A stretch of 18,069 bases of DNA, taken from assembly GCA_002292265.1 (NCBI GenBank), contig DBBQ01000052.1:1-18069 (forward strand), written 5' to 3'. Positions 1-9,907 of this stretch are shown here, in pieces. A program made the translations under genes and the position numbers. Below the pieces are notes generated by a model that saw only the letters and a program-made list of their open reading frames with translations, had not been told where the DNA came from and did no database searches. Origin of the DNA: Flavobacteriaceae bacterium UBA980 (GTDB lineage: Bacteria; Bacteroidota; Bacteroidia; Flavobacteriales; Flavobacteriaceae). Positions within the stretch are counted from its first letter, which is position 1. Each line of letters starts with the position of its first letter.

Positions 1-5
1 ATGTC

Positions 6-33
6 TAAAAATAAAAATGGGGCTTATGCCCCA
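6..33 (-). terminator. Intrinsic terminator of tRNA-fMet
   Basis: Read leftward, a 6-bp stem (TGGGGC / GCCCCA, plus-strand 18-23 and 28-33) with a 4-nt loop is followed by a U-rich tract (complement of the A-rich run at 6-17). It lies 17 nt beyond the CCA end of the tRNA, which is the expected place for a rho-independent terminator of that transcript. Confidence 0.75.
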
Positions 34-50
34 GTTCGTATCATATTTAC

Positions 51-125
<75 letters not shown>

Positions 126-135
126 ATAAGGACGA

Positions 136-168
136 CAAATTTACATATTAATCAGGTCTTGTGCAAAA
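136..168 (-). promoter_or_regulatory. Bacteroidetes-type promoter for tRNA-fMet
   Basis: On the minus strand the -7 element TAAATTTG (136-143) matches the Bacteroidetes consensus TAnnTTTG exactly. A -33 element TTTTG (164-168) lies 20 nt upstream. The expected start point is a few nucleotides before the tRNA 5' end at 125. This is the best-formed promoter in the window; both boxes are visible and correctly placed. Confidence 0.75.
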
Positions 169-206
169 TCTTTCTACTTTAAATAAACCCCTTGATTTGA
201 AAAGAG

Positions 207-214
207 TATTTTTG
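207..214 (+). promoter_or_regulatory. Candidate -7 element for der
   Basis: TATTTTTG fits TAnnTTTG and sits 15 nt before the proposed der start codon. No TTG is found at the usual distance upstream (the nearest, 192-194, is only 12 nt away), so this is a single-box candidate. If real, the leader is very short, and it supports the downstream ATG at 230 rather than the GTG at 161. Confidence 0.35.
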
Positions 215-229
215 CAACAAATCAAAACA

Positions 230-1534
230 ATGGGCAGTATTGTAGCCATCGTAGGAAGACCAAACGTCGGAAAATCCACCTTCTTTAACAGAATGATTCA
301 AAAGCGTGAAGCTATTGTAGATTCGATTAGTGGTGTTACTAGGGACCGTCATTACGGCAAGTCGGATTGGAATGGTAGGAACTTTACCTTGATCGATACT
401 GGGGGATATGTAGAAGACAGTGACGATATTTTCCAAAAAGAGATTGACAAGCAAGTTAATCTTGCTATTGAAGAAGCAGATGCCATTATTTTTATGGTAG
501 ACGTTGCTGATGGAGTCACTGGTATGGACCAAACCATTGCCGAACTTTTACGACGTTCTCACAAACCGATTTACTTAGCCATAAACAAAGTAGATAATGC
601 ACTGCGAATCCAAGACACACCTGAATTTTATGCGCTTGGATTTAAACAATTTTATTCTCTTTCCAGCGTAAGTGGAAGTGGTACAGGTGAATTATTAGAC
701 GACTTAATCAAAGACTTACCCAAAGAAGAAGAACGCTTAGAAGACACCCTCCCCCGATTTGCAGTAGTAGGAAGGCCCAACGCAGGAAAGTCTTCGTTTA
801 TCAATGCATTAATTGGAGAAGACCGCTACATTGTAACTGATATTGCAGGCACCACAAGAGATAGTATTGATACAAAATACAATCGTTTTGGATTTGATTT
901 TAATTTGGTGGATACCGCTGGGATTAGAAGGAAAGCTAAAGTCAAAGAAGACATTGAGTTTTATTCTGTAATGCGTTCTGTTCGCGCTATTGAACATGCA
1001 GATGTTTGTCTCTTGATTGTAGATGGAACCCGTGGTTTTGACGGACAAGTACAAAATATATTTTGGCTGGCTCACCGAAATAATAAAGGCGTCGTTATCT
1101 TGGTTAACAAATGGGATTTATTAGAAAAAGACACCCATGCCTCAAAAAAATACGAAGAGCGAATCCGAGAAGCTACCGCTCCTTTTACGGATGTCCCCAT
1201 CATTTTCATCTCTTCATTTACCAAACAGCGCATTTTTAAAGCGGTTGAAACAGCTGTGGAGGTATATCAAAACAGAGCGCGGAGGATCCCCACCAAAGCC
1301 TTCAATAATGTAATGCTGCCTATAATAGAAAAGACTCCACCACCCTCCTATAAGGGGAAGTATGTAAAAATTAAGTTTTGTACCCAGCTACCGACACCGC
1401 ACCCCCAATTTGCATTTTTCTGTAATTTACCCCAATATGTTAAGGATCCTTATCGAAGATTTTTAGAAAATAAACTTCGAGAACAATTTGATTTTGAGGG
1501 AGTCCCAATTCAAATCTTTTTCCGAAAAAAATAA
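230..1534 (+). CDS. der: Ribosome-assembly GTPase Der (EngA)
   Basis: Double-GTPase protein needed for maturation of the 50S ribosomal subunit. The 434-residue length is normal for the family. The first G domain opens directly with the P-loop GRPNVGKS (residues 9-16) and has DTGG and NKVD boxes; the second has GRPNAGKS (181-188), DTAG and NKWD. The KH-like C-terminal domain, about residues 350-434, completes the Der architecture. The start at ATG 230 ([11 protein letters not shown]) was chosen because Der proteins begin a few residues before the first P-loop. An in-frame GTG at 161 would add 23 residues with no family counterpart and would overlap the tRNA promoter region. The gene is divergent from tRNA-fMet and convergent with the MerR-type gene, with only 2 nt between stops. 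Confidence 0.97.
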   Translation: MGSIVAIVGRPNVGKSTFFNRMIQKREAIVDSISGVTRDRHYGKSDWNGRNFTLIDTGGYVEDSDDIFQKEIDKQVNLAIEEADAIIFMVDVADGVTGMDQTIAELLRRSHKPIYLAINKVDNALRIQDTPEFYALGFKQFYSLSSVSGSGTGELLDDLIKDLPKEEERLEDTLPRFAVVGRPNAGKSSFINALIGEDRYIVTDIAGTTRDSIDTKYNRFGFDFNLVDTAGIRRKAKVKEDIEFYSVMRSVRAIEHADVCLLIVDGTRGFDGQVQNIFWLAHRNNKGVVILVNKWDLLEKDTHASKKYEERIREATAPFTDVPIIFISSFTKQRIFKAVETAVEVYQNRARRIPTKAFNNVMLPIIEKTPPPSYKGKYVKIKFCTQLPTPHPQFAFFCNLPQYVKDPYRRFLENKLREQFDFEGVPIQIFFRKK

Positions 1535-1536
1535 GG

Positions 1537-1863
1537 CTATAAATTTTCTTTTAGCTGCTCTAAGGAAGCTTTTATTTTCTCAAGCTTGACAAGTAAAGCT
1601 TCTTTTGGAGCATCAGTAGCTTTGCGTTGTAATTGATTTTTGGCACCCTGAAGGGTCATGCCTTTTTCTTTGACTAAATGGTAAATAAATTGAATGGTCT
1701 GAACATTTTCAGGGGTGTATTTTCGGGTACCCCCATCCTTTTTCTTGGGTTGGATTTCTTTAAATTCTTTTTCCCAAAATCGAAGTAAAGAAGGCTTTAC
1801 CTGAAATGCTTTTGCTACCTCACCAATGGAATAATACCGTTTTTCTGGAAGGTTTATATGCAT
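1537..1863 (-). CDS. Small MerR-family transcriptional regulator
   Basis: A 108-residue protein with an N-terminal winged helix-turn-helix of MerR type, about residues 10-75: YYSIGEVAKAF begins helix 1, the recognition-helix region is PSLLRFWEKEF, and the wing is GGTRKYT. The C-terminal part is a short helical segment rich in Leu, Lys and Glu that probably forms the antiparallel dimer coiled coil. There is no cysteine-rich effector domain, so no metal or redox sensing can be inferred. It starts 1 nt after the stop of the M23 peptidase gene and is almost certainly co-transcribed with it. From memory, this peptidase-MerR pairing next to alaS is common in Flavobacteriia; the DNA target and signal are unknown. 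Confidence 0.9.
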   Translation of the reverse strand: MHINLPEKRYYSIGEVAKAFQVKPSLLRFWEKEFKEIQPKKKDGGTRKYTPENVQTIQFIYHLVKEKGMTLQGAKNQLQRKATDAPKEALLVKLEKIKASLEQLKENL

Positions 1864-1864
1864 T

Positions 1865-2842
1865 TTAGTCCAAAGATTGGTTTTCTTGTTTGGATTGGGT
1901 CAACAAGGCTTCAAATTCTTCTGGGGAAAGATTTCCGTAATAAAAATTCAAAGGATTAATTTTTTTGTTGTCTTTAATGATTTCGTAGTGTAAGTGGGGC
2001 CCTGCGGAACGCCCAGTATTTCCTACGTACCCAATGATATCCCCGCGTTTTACTTTTTGACCTCTTCTCACATTGTATTTCGACAGATGGGCATAAAGGC
2101 TGATGTAGCCAAAACCGTGATCAATCCGAATGTGTTTTCCAAAGCCTGAAGAACGGCTGTCTGCACGTTTTACGACTCCATTACCTGTGGCATAAACTGG
2201 AGTTCCTCTTTTGGCGGTAAAGTCCATTCCGAAATGCATTTTTCGTGCTTTTGTAAATGGATCACTTCGATATCCAAAACCCGAAGCAATACGGGTAAGA
2301 TCTTTATTTTTGACAGGTTGAATGGTTGGAATTGCTTCTATAAGCGCAGCTTTGTTTGCTGCCAAGCGTTCTATTTCATCTAAGGAACGGGACTGAACTA
2401 CAGTTTGTTTTGTCAATATATCCAATCGTTTGGCCGTATTGATAACCAAATCTGAGTTGTCATAGCCTTCCAAATCTCTATAACGGTTCACCCCACCAAA
2501 ACCTGCGCGACGTTGCTCCTCTGGGATGGGACTTGCTTCAAAATAAACCCGATACAGGTTGTTGTCTCGTTCTTCCACATTGGAAACAACTGCCTCAAGT
2601 TGTGTCAGTTTTTTATTTAAAATATCAAATTGTAATTCGTAATTTTTTAGTGTCCTTTTCTGGACGATTTCCGAAGGGGTATTGATTACATCCGAGTTTA
2701 GTAAAATCAAAAGACACGTTACTCCGAAAAAAAAGGAAGCGAGTACAAACAACACTATATTAGAAATTCGATTTTTACTAGTTGCCTTAACCGGACGGTA
2801 AGAAAGTGTCTCCTGGTCGTAATAGTATTTGACTTTACTCAT
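1865..2842 (-). CDS. Membrane-anchored LytM/M23 metallopeptidase
   Basis: Predicted zinc endopeptidase that cuts peptidoglycan cross-links, or a LytM-type activator. Residues 1-26 are cytoplasmic and basic/polar; a single membrane helix spans about 28-48; residues 58-100 and 133-170 look like periplasmic coiled coil. The M23 domain covers about 180-300. The zinc and active-site residues are present: H203-x3-D207 (HFGMD), H252 in YAHLS, and H283/H285 in GPHLHYE. This argues for an active enzyme, unlike degenerate EnvC/NlpD-type LytM factors. The 325-residue length and layout match the M23 proteins found next to alaS in flavobacteria. It is the first gene of a two-gene unit with the MerR-type regulator, and its promoter region is shared back to back with alaS (135-nt gap). 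Confidence 0.93.
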   Translation of the reverse strand: MSKVKYYYDQETLSYRPVKATSKNRISNIVLFVLASFFFGVTCLLILLNSDVINTPSEIVQKRTLKNYELQFDILNKKLTQLEAVVSNVEERDNNLYRVYFEASPIPEEQRRAGFGGVNRYRDLEGYDNSDLVINTAKRLDILTKQTVVQSRSLDEIERLAANKAALIEAIPTIQPVKNKDLTRIASGFGYRSDPFTKARKMHFGMDFTAKRGTPVYATGNGVVKRADSRSSGFGKHIRIDHGFGYISLYAHLSKYNVRRGQKVKRGDIIGYVGNTGRSAGPHLHYEIIKDNKKINPLNFYYGNLSPEEFEALLTQSKQENQSLD

Positions 2843-2892
2843 AAAGTTTTATAAATTTTCACTTCTTTTGCATAGAATATTTTATGCGGCAT

Positions 2893-2900
2893 CAAAGATA
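2893..2900 (-). promoter_or_regulatory. Candidate -7 element for the M23-MerR unit
   Basis: On the minus strand TATCTTTG matches TAnnTTTG exactly, 50 nt before the peptidase start. The same octamer occurs upstream of lysS (11619-11626). No TTG lies at the expected -33 spacing. It directly abuts a small palindrome, CAAAATTTTG (2901-2910). No convincing promoter for the divergent alaS was seen in the 135-nt gap. Confidence 0.5.
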
Positions 2901-2977
2901 CAAAATTTTGACAGCTTGGATTGTTAATAGGTCTTCTGGTGGTGGTAAAGTAGTTTCAATTACAAAAATAATTTGGA

Positions 2978-5593
2978 ATGAGATCCGAACAAGTTAGACA
3001 ACAGTTTTTAGATTTTTTTGCTTCTAAAACCCATAAAATTGTCCCCTCTGCACCGATGGTGATCAAAGATGATCCGACCTTGATGTTTACCAATGCAGGA
3101 ATGAACCCCTTTAAAGAATATTTTTTAGGCAATGCCCAACCTGTTTCCAAGCGGATTGCGGATACTCAAAAATGTTTACGCGTATCGGGAAAGCACAATG
3201 ATTTGGAAGAAGTGGGAATTGACACTTACCACCACACCTTTTTCGAAATGTTGGGGAATTGGAGTTTTGGAGATTATTTCAAAAAAGAAGCCATTGCTTG
3301 GGCTTGGGAATTGCTAACGGAAGTGTATAAAATAGACCCTGATAAACTGTATGTAACCATCTTTGAGGGAGCACCAGAGGAACAAATCGACAGAGATAAA
3401 GAGGCGTACCAACTTTGGAAAAAAATTCTTCCTGAAGAGCGTATCCTATTGGGGAACAAAAAAGATAATTTTTGGGAAATGGGCGATCAAGGACCCTGTG
3501 GGCCTTGTTCCGAGATTCATGTTGACATTCGTTCTGAAGAGGAACGCGCTCAAGTTTCAGGAGCTGATTTGGTCAATCAAGACCACCCTCAGGTCATCGA
3601 GGTTTGGAATTTAGTTTTTATTGAATTCAATAGAAAAGCCAATGGAAGTTTGGAACAACTCCCCGAAAAGCATATTGATACTGGCATGGGATTTGAACGC
3701 TTGTGTATGGTCTTACAAGGAAAGACCTCTAACTATGACACCGACGTTTTTACACCCCTTATCAGAGAAATTGAAACCCTAACAAATACAACCTATGGCG
3801 TGTCAGAAAAATCTGACAGAGCCCTCCGCGTAATTGCCGATCACCTGAGAACCGTTTACTTTGCTATTGCCGATGGGCAACTTCCAAGTAACACAGGAGC
3901 GGGCTATGTCATTCGAAGAATTTTGAGACGTGCCATTCGCTATGGATTTACTTTTTTAAATCAAAAAGAACCCTTTATCCATCTTTTAGTCAAAATCCTA
4001 TCCCAACAAATGGGAGCTTCTTTTCCCGAACTGGTAAGAGAACAACAATTGGCATATAATGTGATCAAGGAAGAAGAAAACTCATTTCTAAAAACCTTAG
4101 ATCAGGGATTGGTGCTTTTAGAATCCATACTAAAACAATCCAAAGGGAAGACTGTAGACGGTGCAAAAGCTTTTGAATTGTTTGACACCTTTGGTTTTCC
4201 TTTTGACCTTACCGCACTCATTGCCCACGAACGGGGCTTTACAGTAGATCAAGCGGGTTTTGATCAAGCGATGGATGCACAAAAATCAAGATCTCGAGCA
4301 GCAGCCGCTTCCAAAGCTGGAGATTGGGTAGTGCTCAGTGCATCAGAAAAGGAAGACTTTATTGGTTATGATCAATTGACTTCTAAAGTTCAGATTACGC
4401 AGTATCGAAAAATGACGACCTCCAAAGAGGGGGATTTTTTTCAATTGGTTTTTGATTCCACTCCTTTTTATCCAGAAGGGGGAGGTCAGGTAGGAGATAA
4501 AGGCTATTTGGAATCGTCCAATGGGGATGTTTTCTATATCCTAGATACTAAAAAAGAAAACAATTTAATTATTCATTATTGTAAAAATCTTCCAGAAAAA
4601 TTAGAGGCAACCTACATGGCTGTGGTAGATCCTAAACAACGTCAACGCTCGTCTTCTAATCATACGGCAACCCACCTTATGCATCAGGCATTACGCTCTG
4701 TTCTGGGGAATCATGTCGAGCAAAAAGGCTCCATGGTTCATTCGGGAATGTTTCGTTTTGATTTTTCTCATTTTGCCAAAGTGTCTCAGGAAGAGCTCAA
4801 AGCAGTTGAGCAATTTGTAAACGCCCGCATTCAAGAAAAATTGCCCTTGGAGGAGCAGCGAAATACTCCTTTTGCTCAAGCCATCGAACAAGGAGCAATG
4901 GCGCTATTTGGTGAAAAATACGGAGAGGAAGTACGTACCATTCGCTTTGGACAATCCGTGGAACTCTGTGGTGGGACACACGTTGCCAACACTTCAGAAA
5001 TATGGCATTTTAAGATCACCTCAGAAAGTGCCGTGGCCTCGGGAATCAGAAGAATCGAAGCCATCACAGGAGATGCTGCCAAAAACTATTTTGAAGAACA
5101 AACAGCACTCCTTGAAAATGTAAATCAGCTTTTAAAACAAGCACAAGACCCCTTGAAAGCCATTCAAAATTTGCAGTCAGAAAATGCAATTTTAAGAAAA
5201 GAATTGAATACCCTATCAAAGTTAAAAGCGCAAGTAGTAAAAGAGCAGTTGACTCAGGAAATACAAACGCTTTCAGGAATCCAATTTATTGCCAAAGAAG
5301 TGGATTTGGATGCTCAAGGAATGAAAGACCTCAGTTTTGAAATTGGTGCCAACTTGGACAAAGCGATCTTGATTTTGGGATCTCAAAAAACGGGAAAACC
5401 CTTACTGAGCTGTTATGTGTCTAAAATTTTAGTCGAAGAACAAGGAAAAGATGCGGGTAAAATCATTAGAGACTTAGGGAAGTACATCCAAGGTGGTGGT
5501 GGGGGTCAGCCCTTTTTCGCTACTGCGGGGGGAAAAAAAACCGAAGGAATATCCGAGGCGTTAGAAGCGGCGGAAAAAATTTGTTTTCCTTAA
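2978..5593 (+). CDS. alaS: Alanyl-tRNA synthetase
   Basis: Class II aminoacyl-tRNA synthetase that charges tRNA-Ala and clears Ser/Gly mischarging. The 871 residues are close to the usual length (about 875). The N-terminal aminoacylation domain (about 1-250) starts [14 protein letters not shown] and carries the TNAGMNPFK and [11 protein letters not shown] motifs. A tRNA-recognition region follows to about 460. The editing domain contains the zinc/active-site set H562/H566 (HTATH) and C664/H668 (CGGTH). A helical linker (about 705-760) precedes the C-Ala domain, which ends in a glycine-rich GGGGGQPFF segment. All catalytic and editing motifs look intact. The stop is 2 nt from the stop of the convergent DUF4136 gene, with no terminator visible between them. 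Confidence 0.98.
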   Translation: MRSEQVRQQFLDFFASKTHKIVPSAPMVIKDDPTLMFTNAGMNPFKEYFLGNAQPVSKRIADTQKCLRVSGKHNDLEEVGIDTYHHTFFEMLGNWSFGDYFKKEAIAWAWELLTEVYKIDPDKLYVTIFEGAPEEQIDRDKEAYQLWKKILPEERILLGNKKDNFWEMGDQGPCGPCSEIHVDIRSEEERAQVSGADLVNQDHPQVIEVWNLVFIEFNRKANGSLEQLPEKHIDTGMGFERLCMVLQGKTSNYDTDVFTPLIREIETLTNTTYGVSEKSDRALRVIADHLRTVYFAIADGQLPSNTGAGYVIRRILRRAIRYGFTFLNQKEPFIHLLVKILSQQMGASFPELVREQQLAYNVIKEEENSFLKTLDQGLVLLESILKQSKGKTVDGAKAFELFDTFGFPFDLTALIAHERGFTVDQAGFDQAMDAQKSRSRAAAASKAGDWVVLSASEKEDFIGYDQLTSKVQITQYRKMTTSKEGDFFQLVFDSTPFYPEGGGQVGDKGYLESSNGDVFYILDTKKENNLIIHYCKNLPEKLEATYMAVVDPKQRQRSSSNHTATHLMHQALRSVLGNHVEQKGSMVHSGMFRFDFSHFAKVSQEELKAVEQFVNARIQEKLPLEEQRNTPFAQAIEQGAMALFGEKYGEEVRTIRFGQSVELCGGTHVANTSEIWHFKITSESAVASGIRRIEAITGDAAKNYFEEQTALLENVNQLLKQAQDPLKAIQNLQSENAILRKELNTLSKLKAQVVKEQLTQEIQTLSGIQFIAKEVDLDAQGMKDLSFEIGANLDKAILILGSQKTGKPLLSCYVSKILVEEQGKDAGKIIRDLGKYIQGGGGGQPFFATAGGKKTEGISEALEAAEKICFP

Positions 5594-5595
5594 TC

Positions 5596-6123
5596 TTAAG
5601 GTTCTAAATTAGGCGGGTAGTTTGCTACAATTTCTTCTACAAACAAAGCAATGCGTTCGTCCCTGTTTTTTGTGTTTTCAGTAATGCCTCCTCTACCTTT
5701 TCCTTGCCAAACCAACTGTTTGGTAGTAGCATCGATAATGTTCACATAGAGGGTTCCTTCCGTCTGCGAACTTACTGTGTTATAACTAGGCCCTCCCCAA
5801 AACCAAGGGTTGAAGCCCCAGCCCCAGCCGAAGTTGTTCCACGTATTGACATAAATTTTTTCTTTGGCTTGGGTTGTAAAACCGATCAAAAGATCAGGAG
5901 TTTCTGATTTTGACAGTCCTTTGCGACTCATTTGCGTATCGAGCGCCCTTAGAATACGACGCTTATCTAAATCGGAAATGTCAACTTTATCAATCTCCGG
6001 CTTGAAGTAAGCAAAGGTTTCATATCCAGAAAAATCAATATCTCGGTCAAAATCTGAATATACTCTTATGGACGAGCACGCCCCTAAAAATAAAAATGAT
6101 AGAAGTAGTACAGTTGTTCTCAT
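5596..6123 (-). CDS. DUF4136-family lipoprotein
   Basis: A 175-residue predicted lipoprotein. It has a short hydrophobic signal ending in the lipobox FLGAC, with the lipidated Cys at residue 16, followed by SSIRVYSDFD. The body has the DUF4136 pattern: an early FSGYETFAYF segment, a helix containing RRILRALDTQM, a PDLLIGF strand, a strongly aromatic Gly/Trp/Phe segment (about 96-115), and a late LYVNIIDATTKQLVWQGKG strand pair. The family is widespread in Gram-negative bacteria and has no firmly assigned function; the protein probably sits at the outer or inner membrane facing the periplasm. The ATG at 6123 fits the signal peptide. It converges on alaS with 2 nt between stops and probably has its own promoter. 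Confidence 0.88.
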   Translation of the reverse strand: MRTTVLLLSFLFLGACSSIRVYSDFDRDIDFSGYETFAYFKPEIDKVDISDLDKRRILRALDTQMSRKGLSKSETPDLLIGFTTQAKEKIYVNTWNNFGWGWGFNPWFWGGPSYNTVSSQTEGTLYVNIIDATTKQLVWQGKGRGGITENTKNRDERIALFVEEIVANYPPNLEP

Positions 6124-6157
6124 AGCTAAAGTGGCTTTTTACTAATTAAATATAAAT

Positions 6158-6165
6158 CAAAAATA
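6158..6165 (-). promoter_or_regulatory. Candidate -7 element for the DUF4136 gene
   Basis: Minus-strand TATTTTTG matches TAnnTTTG and lies 34 nt before the start codon, in the 54-nt gap after the DUF5522 gene. No TTG occurs at the expected -33 spacing, which would fall inside the end of the DUF5522 gene. Read-through from DUF5522 is equally possible. Confidence 0.4.
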
Positions 6166-6177
6166 GTGCCGAAAAAA

Positions 6178-7283
<1,106 letters not shown>

Positions 7284-8061
7284 GCTTTCTGTCCCTTCTC
7301 ATCTGTTCATGCGGTAGCTCTCGAAAGGTAGTCATCCAACAAAAAAAATCGAAACCCCCTACGGAAGGAGTTGCAAAAGTCTCAAAAACCACTCCCTCGG
7401 GTAAAGAAAAAAAGAGTCTGAGTAATCGAGAAAAAATAGAACAATACATCAATCAATTCGGTCCCGTGGCCAAAGCAGAAATGAAGGCATACGGAATTCC
7501 GGCAAGCATTACCTTGGCGCAAGGAATTTTGGAATCGGGTATGGGATACGGATGTTTAGCTATAGAAGGCAACAACCATTTTGGAATTAAGTGTCATAAA
7601 GAATGGAACGGTAAACGTATCTATCATGACGACGATCGGAAAGGGGAATGTTTCCGTGTTTATAAAAACCCAGCAAACTCCTATAGAGACCACTCCTTAT
7701 TTTTAAGAGACCGCTCTCGCTATGCCTTTCTTTTTGATATAAAAACCAGTAATTACAAAGCCTGGGCAAAAGGACTTAAAAAAGCAGGCTATGCCACCGA
7801 CCCTAACTACCCTGATAAATTGATCAGCTTGATCGAACGATTTGACTTAACCCGTTTTGACAACAAAAAAAGAAAAGCTTCGAAAGAAGAAATACACATT
7901 TCCATTAAAAACCTGATTCATACTGTAAAAAAAGGAGACACTTTATACTCTCTTTCAAAATACTACAAGATTACCTTGGAGGAATTAATTGAAATCAATC
8001 AAATTTCAGATCAGACAATTTACTTAGGTCAGGAGTTAAAAATTCCAGCAAAAAACTAATT

Positions 8062-9348
8062 ATGCGATATCAAAGAAGCAGCACCTTGTTTAAAGAAGCA
8101 CAACAGGTCATCCCAGGAGGCGTAAACTCTCCCGTTCGTGCTTTTAAATCTGTAGGGGGGACCCCTATTTTTGTTGAAAAGGCAAAAGGTGCCTACCTCT
8201 ACGATGTGGATGGGAATTCCTATTTGGATTATATTTCCAGTTGGGGTCCAATGATTTTAGGTCATGCTTTTGATCCTGTGATCGAGGCGGTGAAGGAACG
8301 CGCCGATCAGGGGACCTCTTTTGGGATCCCTACAGAACTGGAAACGGAAATCGCACGCTTGGCACTCCAGATGATTCCCAATATGGACAAAATCCGTTTT
8401 GTCAATTCTGGGACAGAAGCCTGTATGAGTGCGGTTCGTTTGGCTCGAGGTGCGACCCGAAGAGAAAAAATCATTAAATTCAAAGGGTGTTATCACGGTC
8501 ACTCCGATGCTTTTCTTATCCAAGCCGGTAGTGGGGCGGTAACTTTTGGGAGCCCCAGTAGTCCTGGAGTAACGGCGGGAACAGCAAAAGATACGCTGTT
8601 GGCTGACTACAACAATTTGACAGAAGTAGAGCAGCTTTTCCAAGAGTACCCAGAAGAAATTGCGGCGATTATTGTAGAACCCGTGGCAGGGAATATGGGC
8701 TGTATTCCACCGGCAGAAGGATTTTTAGAAGGCTTGCGTGCTTTGTGTGACCAATACACTAGTTTACTCCTTTTTGATGAGGTCATGACAGGATTTCGTT
8801 TAGCAAAAGGAGGTGCCCAAGAACTCTTAGGGGTCAAAGCCGATATTGTTACGTACGGGAAGGTTTTAGGAGGAGGTCTACCTGTGGGCGCTTTTGCAGC
8901 CAAAAAAGAAATCATGAAACACTTAGCCCCAGAAGGACCTGTCTATCAGGCGGGAACCCTCAGTGGAAATCCCCTGGCAATGGCGGCTGGACTGGCAATG
9001 TTGCAAGCACTAGATGCAGACCCACTAATTTATACCCGCTTGGCAGAAAAAACCGAACGTCTAGAAATGGGATTGAATACCGTTCTTAAAAACAAAGGGA
9101 TTCCCTATCAAATCAATCGACTCGGCTCAATGATTTCTCTTCATTTCACAGAGCAACCCGTCATCGATTTCGAAACGGCAGCTATGGGAGATAACGAACG
9201 ATTCAATTTCTATTTCCACGGGATGTTAAATGAAGGAATTTACTTACCTCCAAGTGCCTTTGAAAGTTATTTTCTAAATGATGCCTTAAGCCTTGAAGAT
9301 ATTGACCAAACAGTCGATTCATTTCAAAAAGTGGCACAAAAACTTTAA
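8062..9348 (+). CDS. hemL: Glutamate-1-semialdehyde 2,1-aminomutase
   Basis: PLP enzyme that converts glutamate-1-semialdehyde into 5-aminolevulinate, the last step of the C5 route to tetrapyrroles. The 428-residue length is standard. Family landmarks include the N-terminal [16 protein letters not shown], the SGTEA segment binding PLP phosphate, GCYHGHSD, the [11 protein letters not shown] aspartate loop, and the Schiff-base lysine K267 in [15 protein letters not shown]. The gatekeeper-like segment [15 protein letters not shown] is also present. It starts 2 nt after the GH73 gene and ends 28 nt before a strong palindromic terminator, so it closes the PLP enzyme-GH73-hemL unit. Nothing indicates that the three gene products share a pathway. 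Confidence 0.97.
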   Translation: MRYQRSSTLFKEAQQVIPGGVNSPVRAFKSVGGTPIFVEKAKGAYLYDVDGNSYLDYISSWGPMILGHAFDPVIEAVKERADQGTSFGIPTELETEIARLALQMIPNMDKIRFVNSGTEACMSAVRLARGATRREKIIKFKGCYHGHSDAFLIQAGSGAVTFGSPSSPGVTAGTAKDTLLADYNNLTEVEQLFQEYPEEIAAIIVEPVAGNMGCIPPAEGFLEGLRALCDQYTSLLLFDEVMTGFRLAKGGAQELLGVKADIVTYGKVLGGGLPVGAFAAKKEIMKHLAPEGPVYQAGTLSGNPLAMAAGLAMLQALDADPLIYTRLAEKTERLEMGLNTVLKNKGIPYQINRLGSMISLHFTEQPVIDFETAAMGDNERFNFYFHGMLNEGIYLPPSAFESYFLNDALSLEDIDQTVDSFQKVAQKL

Positions 9349-9376
9349 AAAAACTATTTCAAGTTGGTAGCAAAAA

Positions 9377-9402
9377 AAAAGCGGGAAGTACTTCCCGCTT
9401 TT
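9377..9402. terminator. Bidirectional intrinsic terminator (hemL / Spy-like gene)
   Basis: A perfect palindrome: GCGGGAAGT followed directly by ACTTCCCGC (9381-9398), extended by AAAA on the left and TTTT on the right. In both directions a GC-rich hairpin is followed by a U-run. It lies 28 nt after the hemL stop and 6 nt beyond the stop of the Spy-like gene, so it serves both convergent transcripts. Confidence 0.9.
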
Positions 9403-9408
9403 CTGTTT

Positions 9409-9846
9409 TTAGTTTCTTTTTCTTTTCGGTGCAGGATTTCTCCCTTCGTTCCGGTACATCCCTTTCGATTTGTGACGAGACCTTTCCGCGATACGTTTCC
9501 TCGGCATACGCTCCTTCCATTGGGCGTATTGTGCATCGTTCAGGATGGATTTCATTTCTTTTTGAAGTGCCAGTTGGGTGTCCATACGTTGCATCCTCAT
9601 TTCATAGCGTTCATCAGAAGAAAGTTGGGTTGTTTTTTCTCCTCTTTTGGGACGTTCTGCTTGGTGTTTTTCTAGTACAGTTCGAACGGAAGCCATTTGA
9701 TTTTCAGAAAGATCTAACGCCAGTTGCATTTTTTTGACGTGTAATTCCAAACGCTGCTTTTTAGTCAATACTTCTTTGGGCTGTGGGGCCTGAGCCAATA
9801 CCATCAGGGGCAGGGCAAGGGCAAAAAGGAAATAAGTTGTTTTCAT
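9409..9846 (-). CDS. Spy/CpxP-like periplasmic protein (LTxxQ type)
   Basis: A 145-residue exported protein. A signal peptide is clear (MKTTYFLFALALPLMVLAQA, cleavage probably at VLA-QA or AQA-PQ). The mature part is highly charged and helical, with two LTxxQ-like motifs that mark the Spy/CpxP/Zra family: LSENQ near residue 46 and LNDAQ near residue 103. Between them a long Glu/Arg/Met-rich helix contains YEMRMQRMDTQLALQKEMK. The C-terminus is a very basic tail (RKRIAERSRHKSK to PKRKRN). Family members are small periplasmic chaperones or stress-response modulators; the assignment here rests on motif pattern and composition. It lies 61 nt after lysS on the same strand and may be co-transcribed. 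An inverted repeat abuts its start codon. Confidence 0.7.
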   Translation of the reverse strand: MKTTYFLFALALPLMVLAQAPQPKEVLTKKQRLELHVKKMQLALDLSENQMASVRTVLEKHQAERPKRGEKTTQLSSDERYEMRMQRMDTQLALQKEMKSILNDAQYAQWKERMPRKRIAERSRHKSKGMYRNEGRNPAPKRKRN

Positions 9847-9865
9847 AGAATTAGTATTTAATTCT
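9847..9865. repeat. 7-bp inverted repeat abutting the Spy-like start codon
   Basis: AGAATTA (9847-9853) and TAATTCT (9859-9865) are perfect inverted copies separated by 5 nt. They lie immediately upstream of the ATG of the Spy-like gene. On the mRNA this would be a weak AU hairpin touching the start codon; on DNA it could be a small operator. It is AT-rich and could be chance. Confidence 0.4.
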
Positions 9866-9907
9866 TCTTTTGATAAGTCAAAACAACTAAGGTTTAATTC
9901 CTTGGGA

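Noticed and set aside
161..229. Upstream GTG start for der adding 23 residues
   Set aside because: Der proteins start just before the first P-loop, and ATG 230 gives that. The extension has no family counterpart and covers the tRNA promoter region.
9364..9737. Open frames antisense to the Spy-like gene
   Set aside because: They run across the palindromic terminator and have low-complexity, Phe-rich translations; the minus-strand frame has a signal peptide and LTxxQ motifs.
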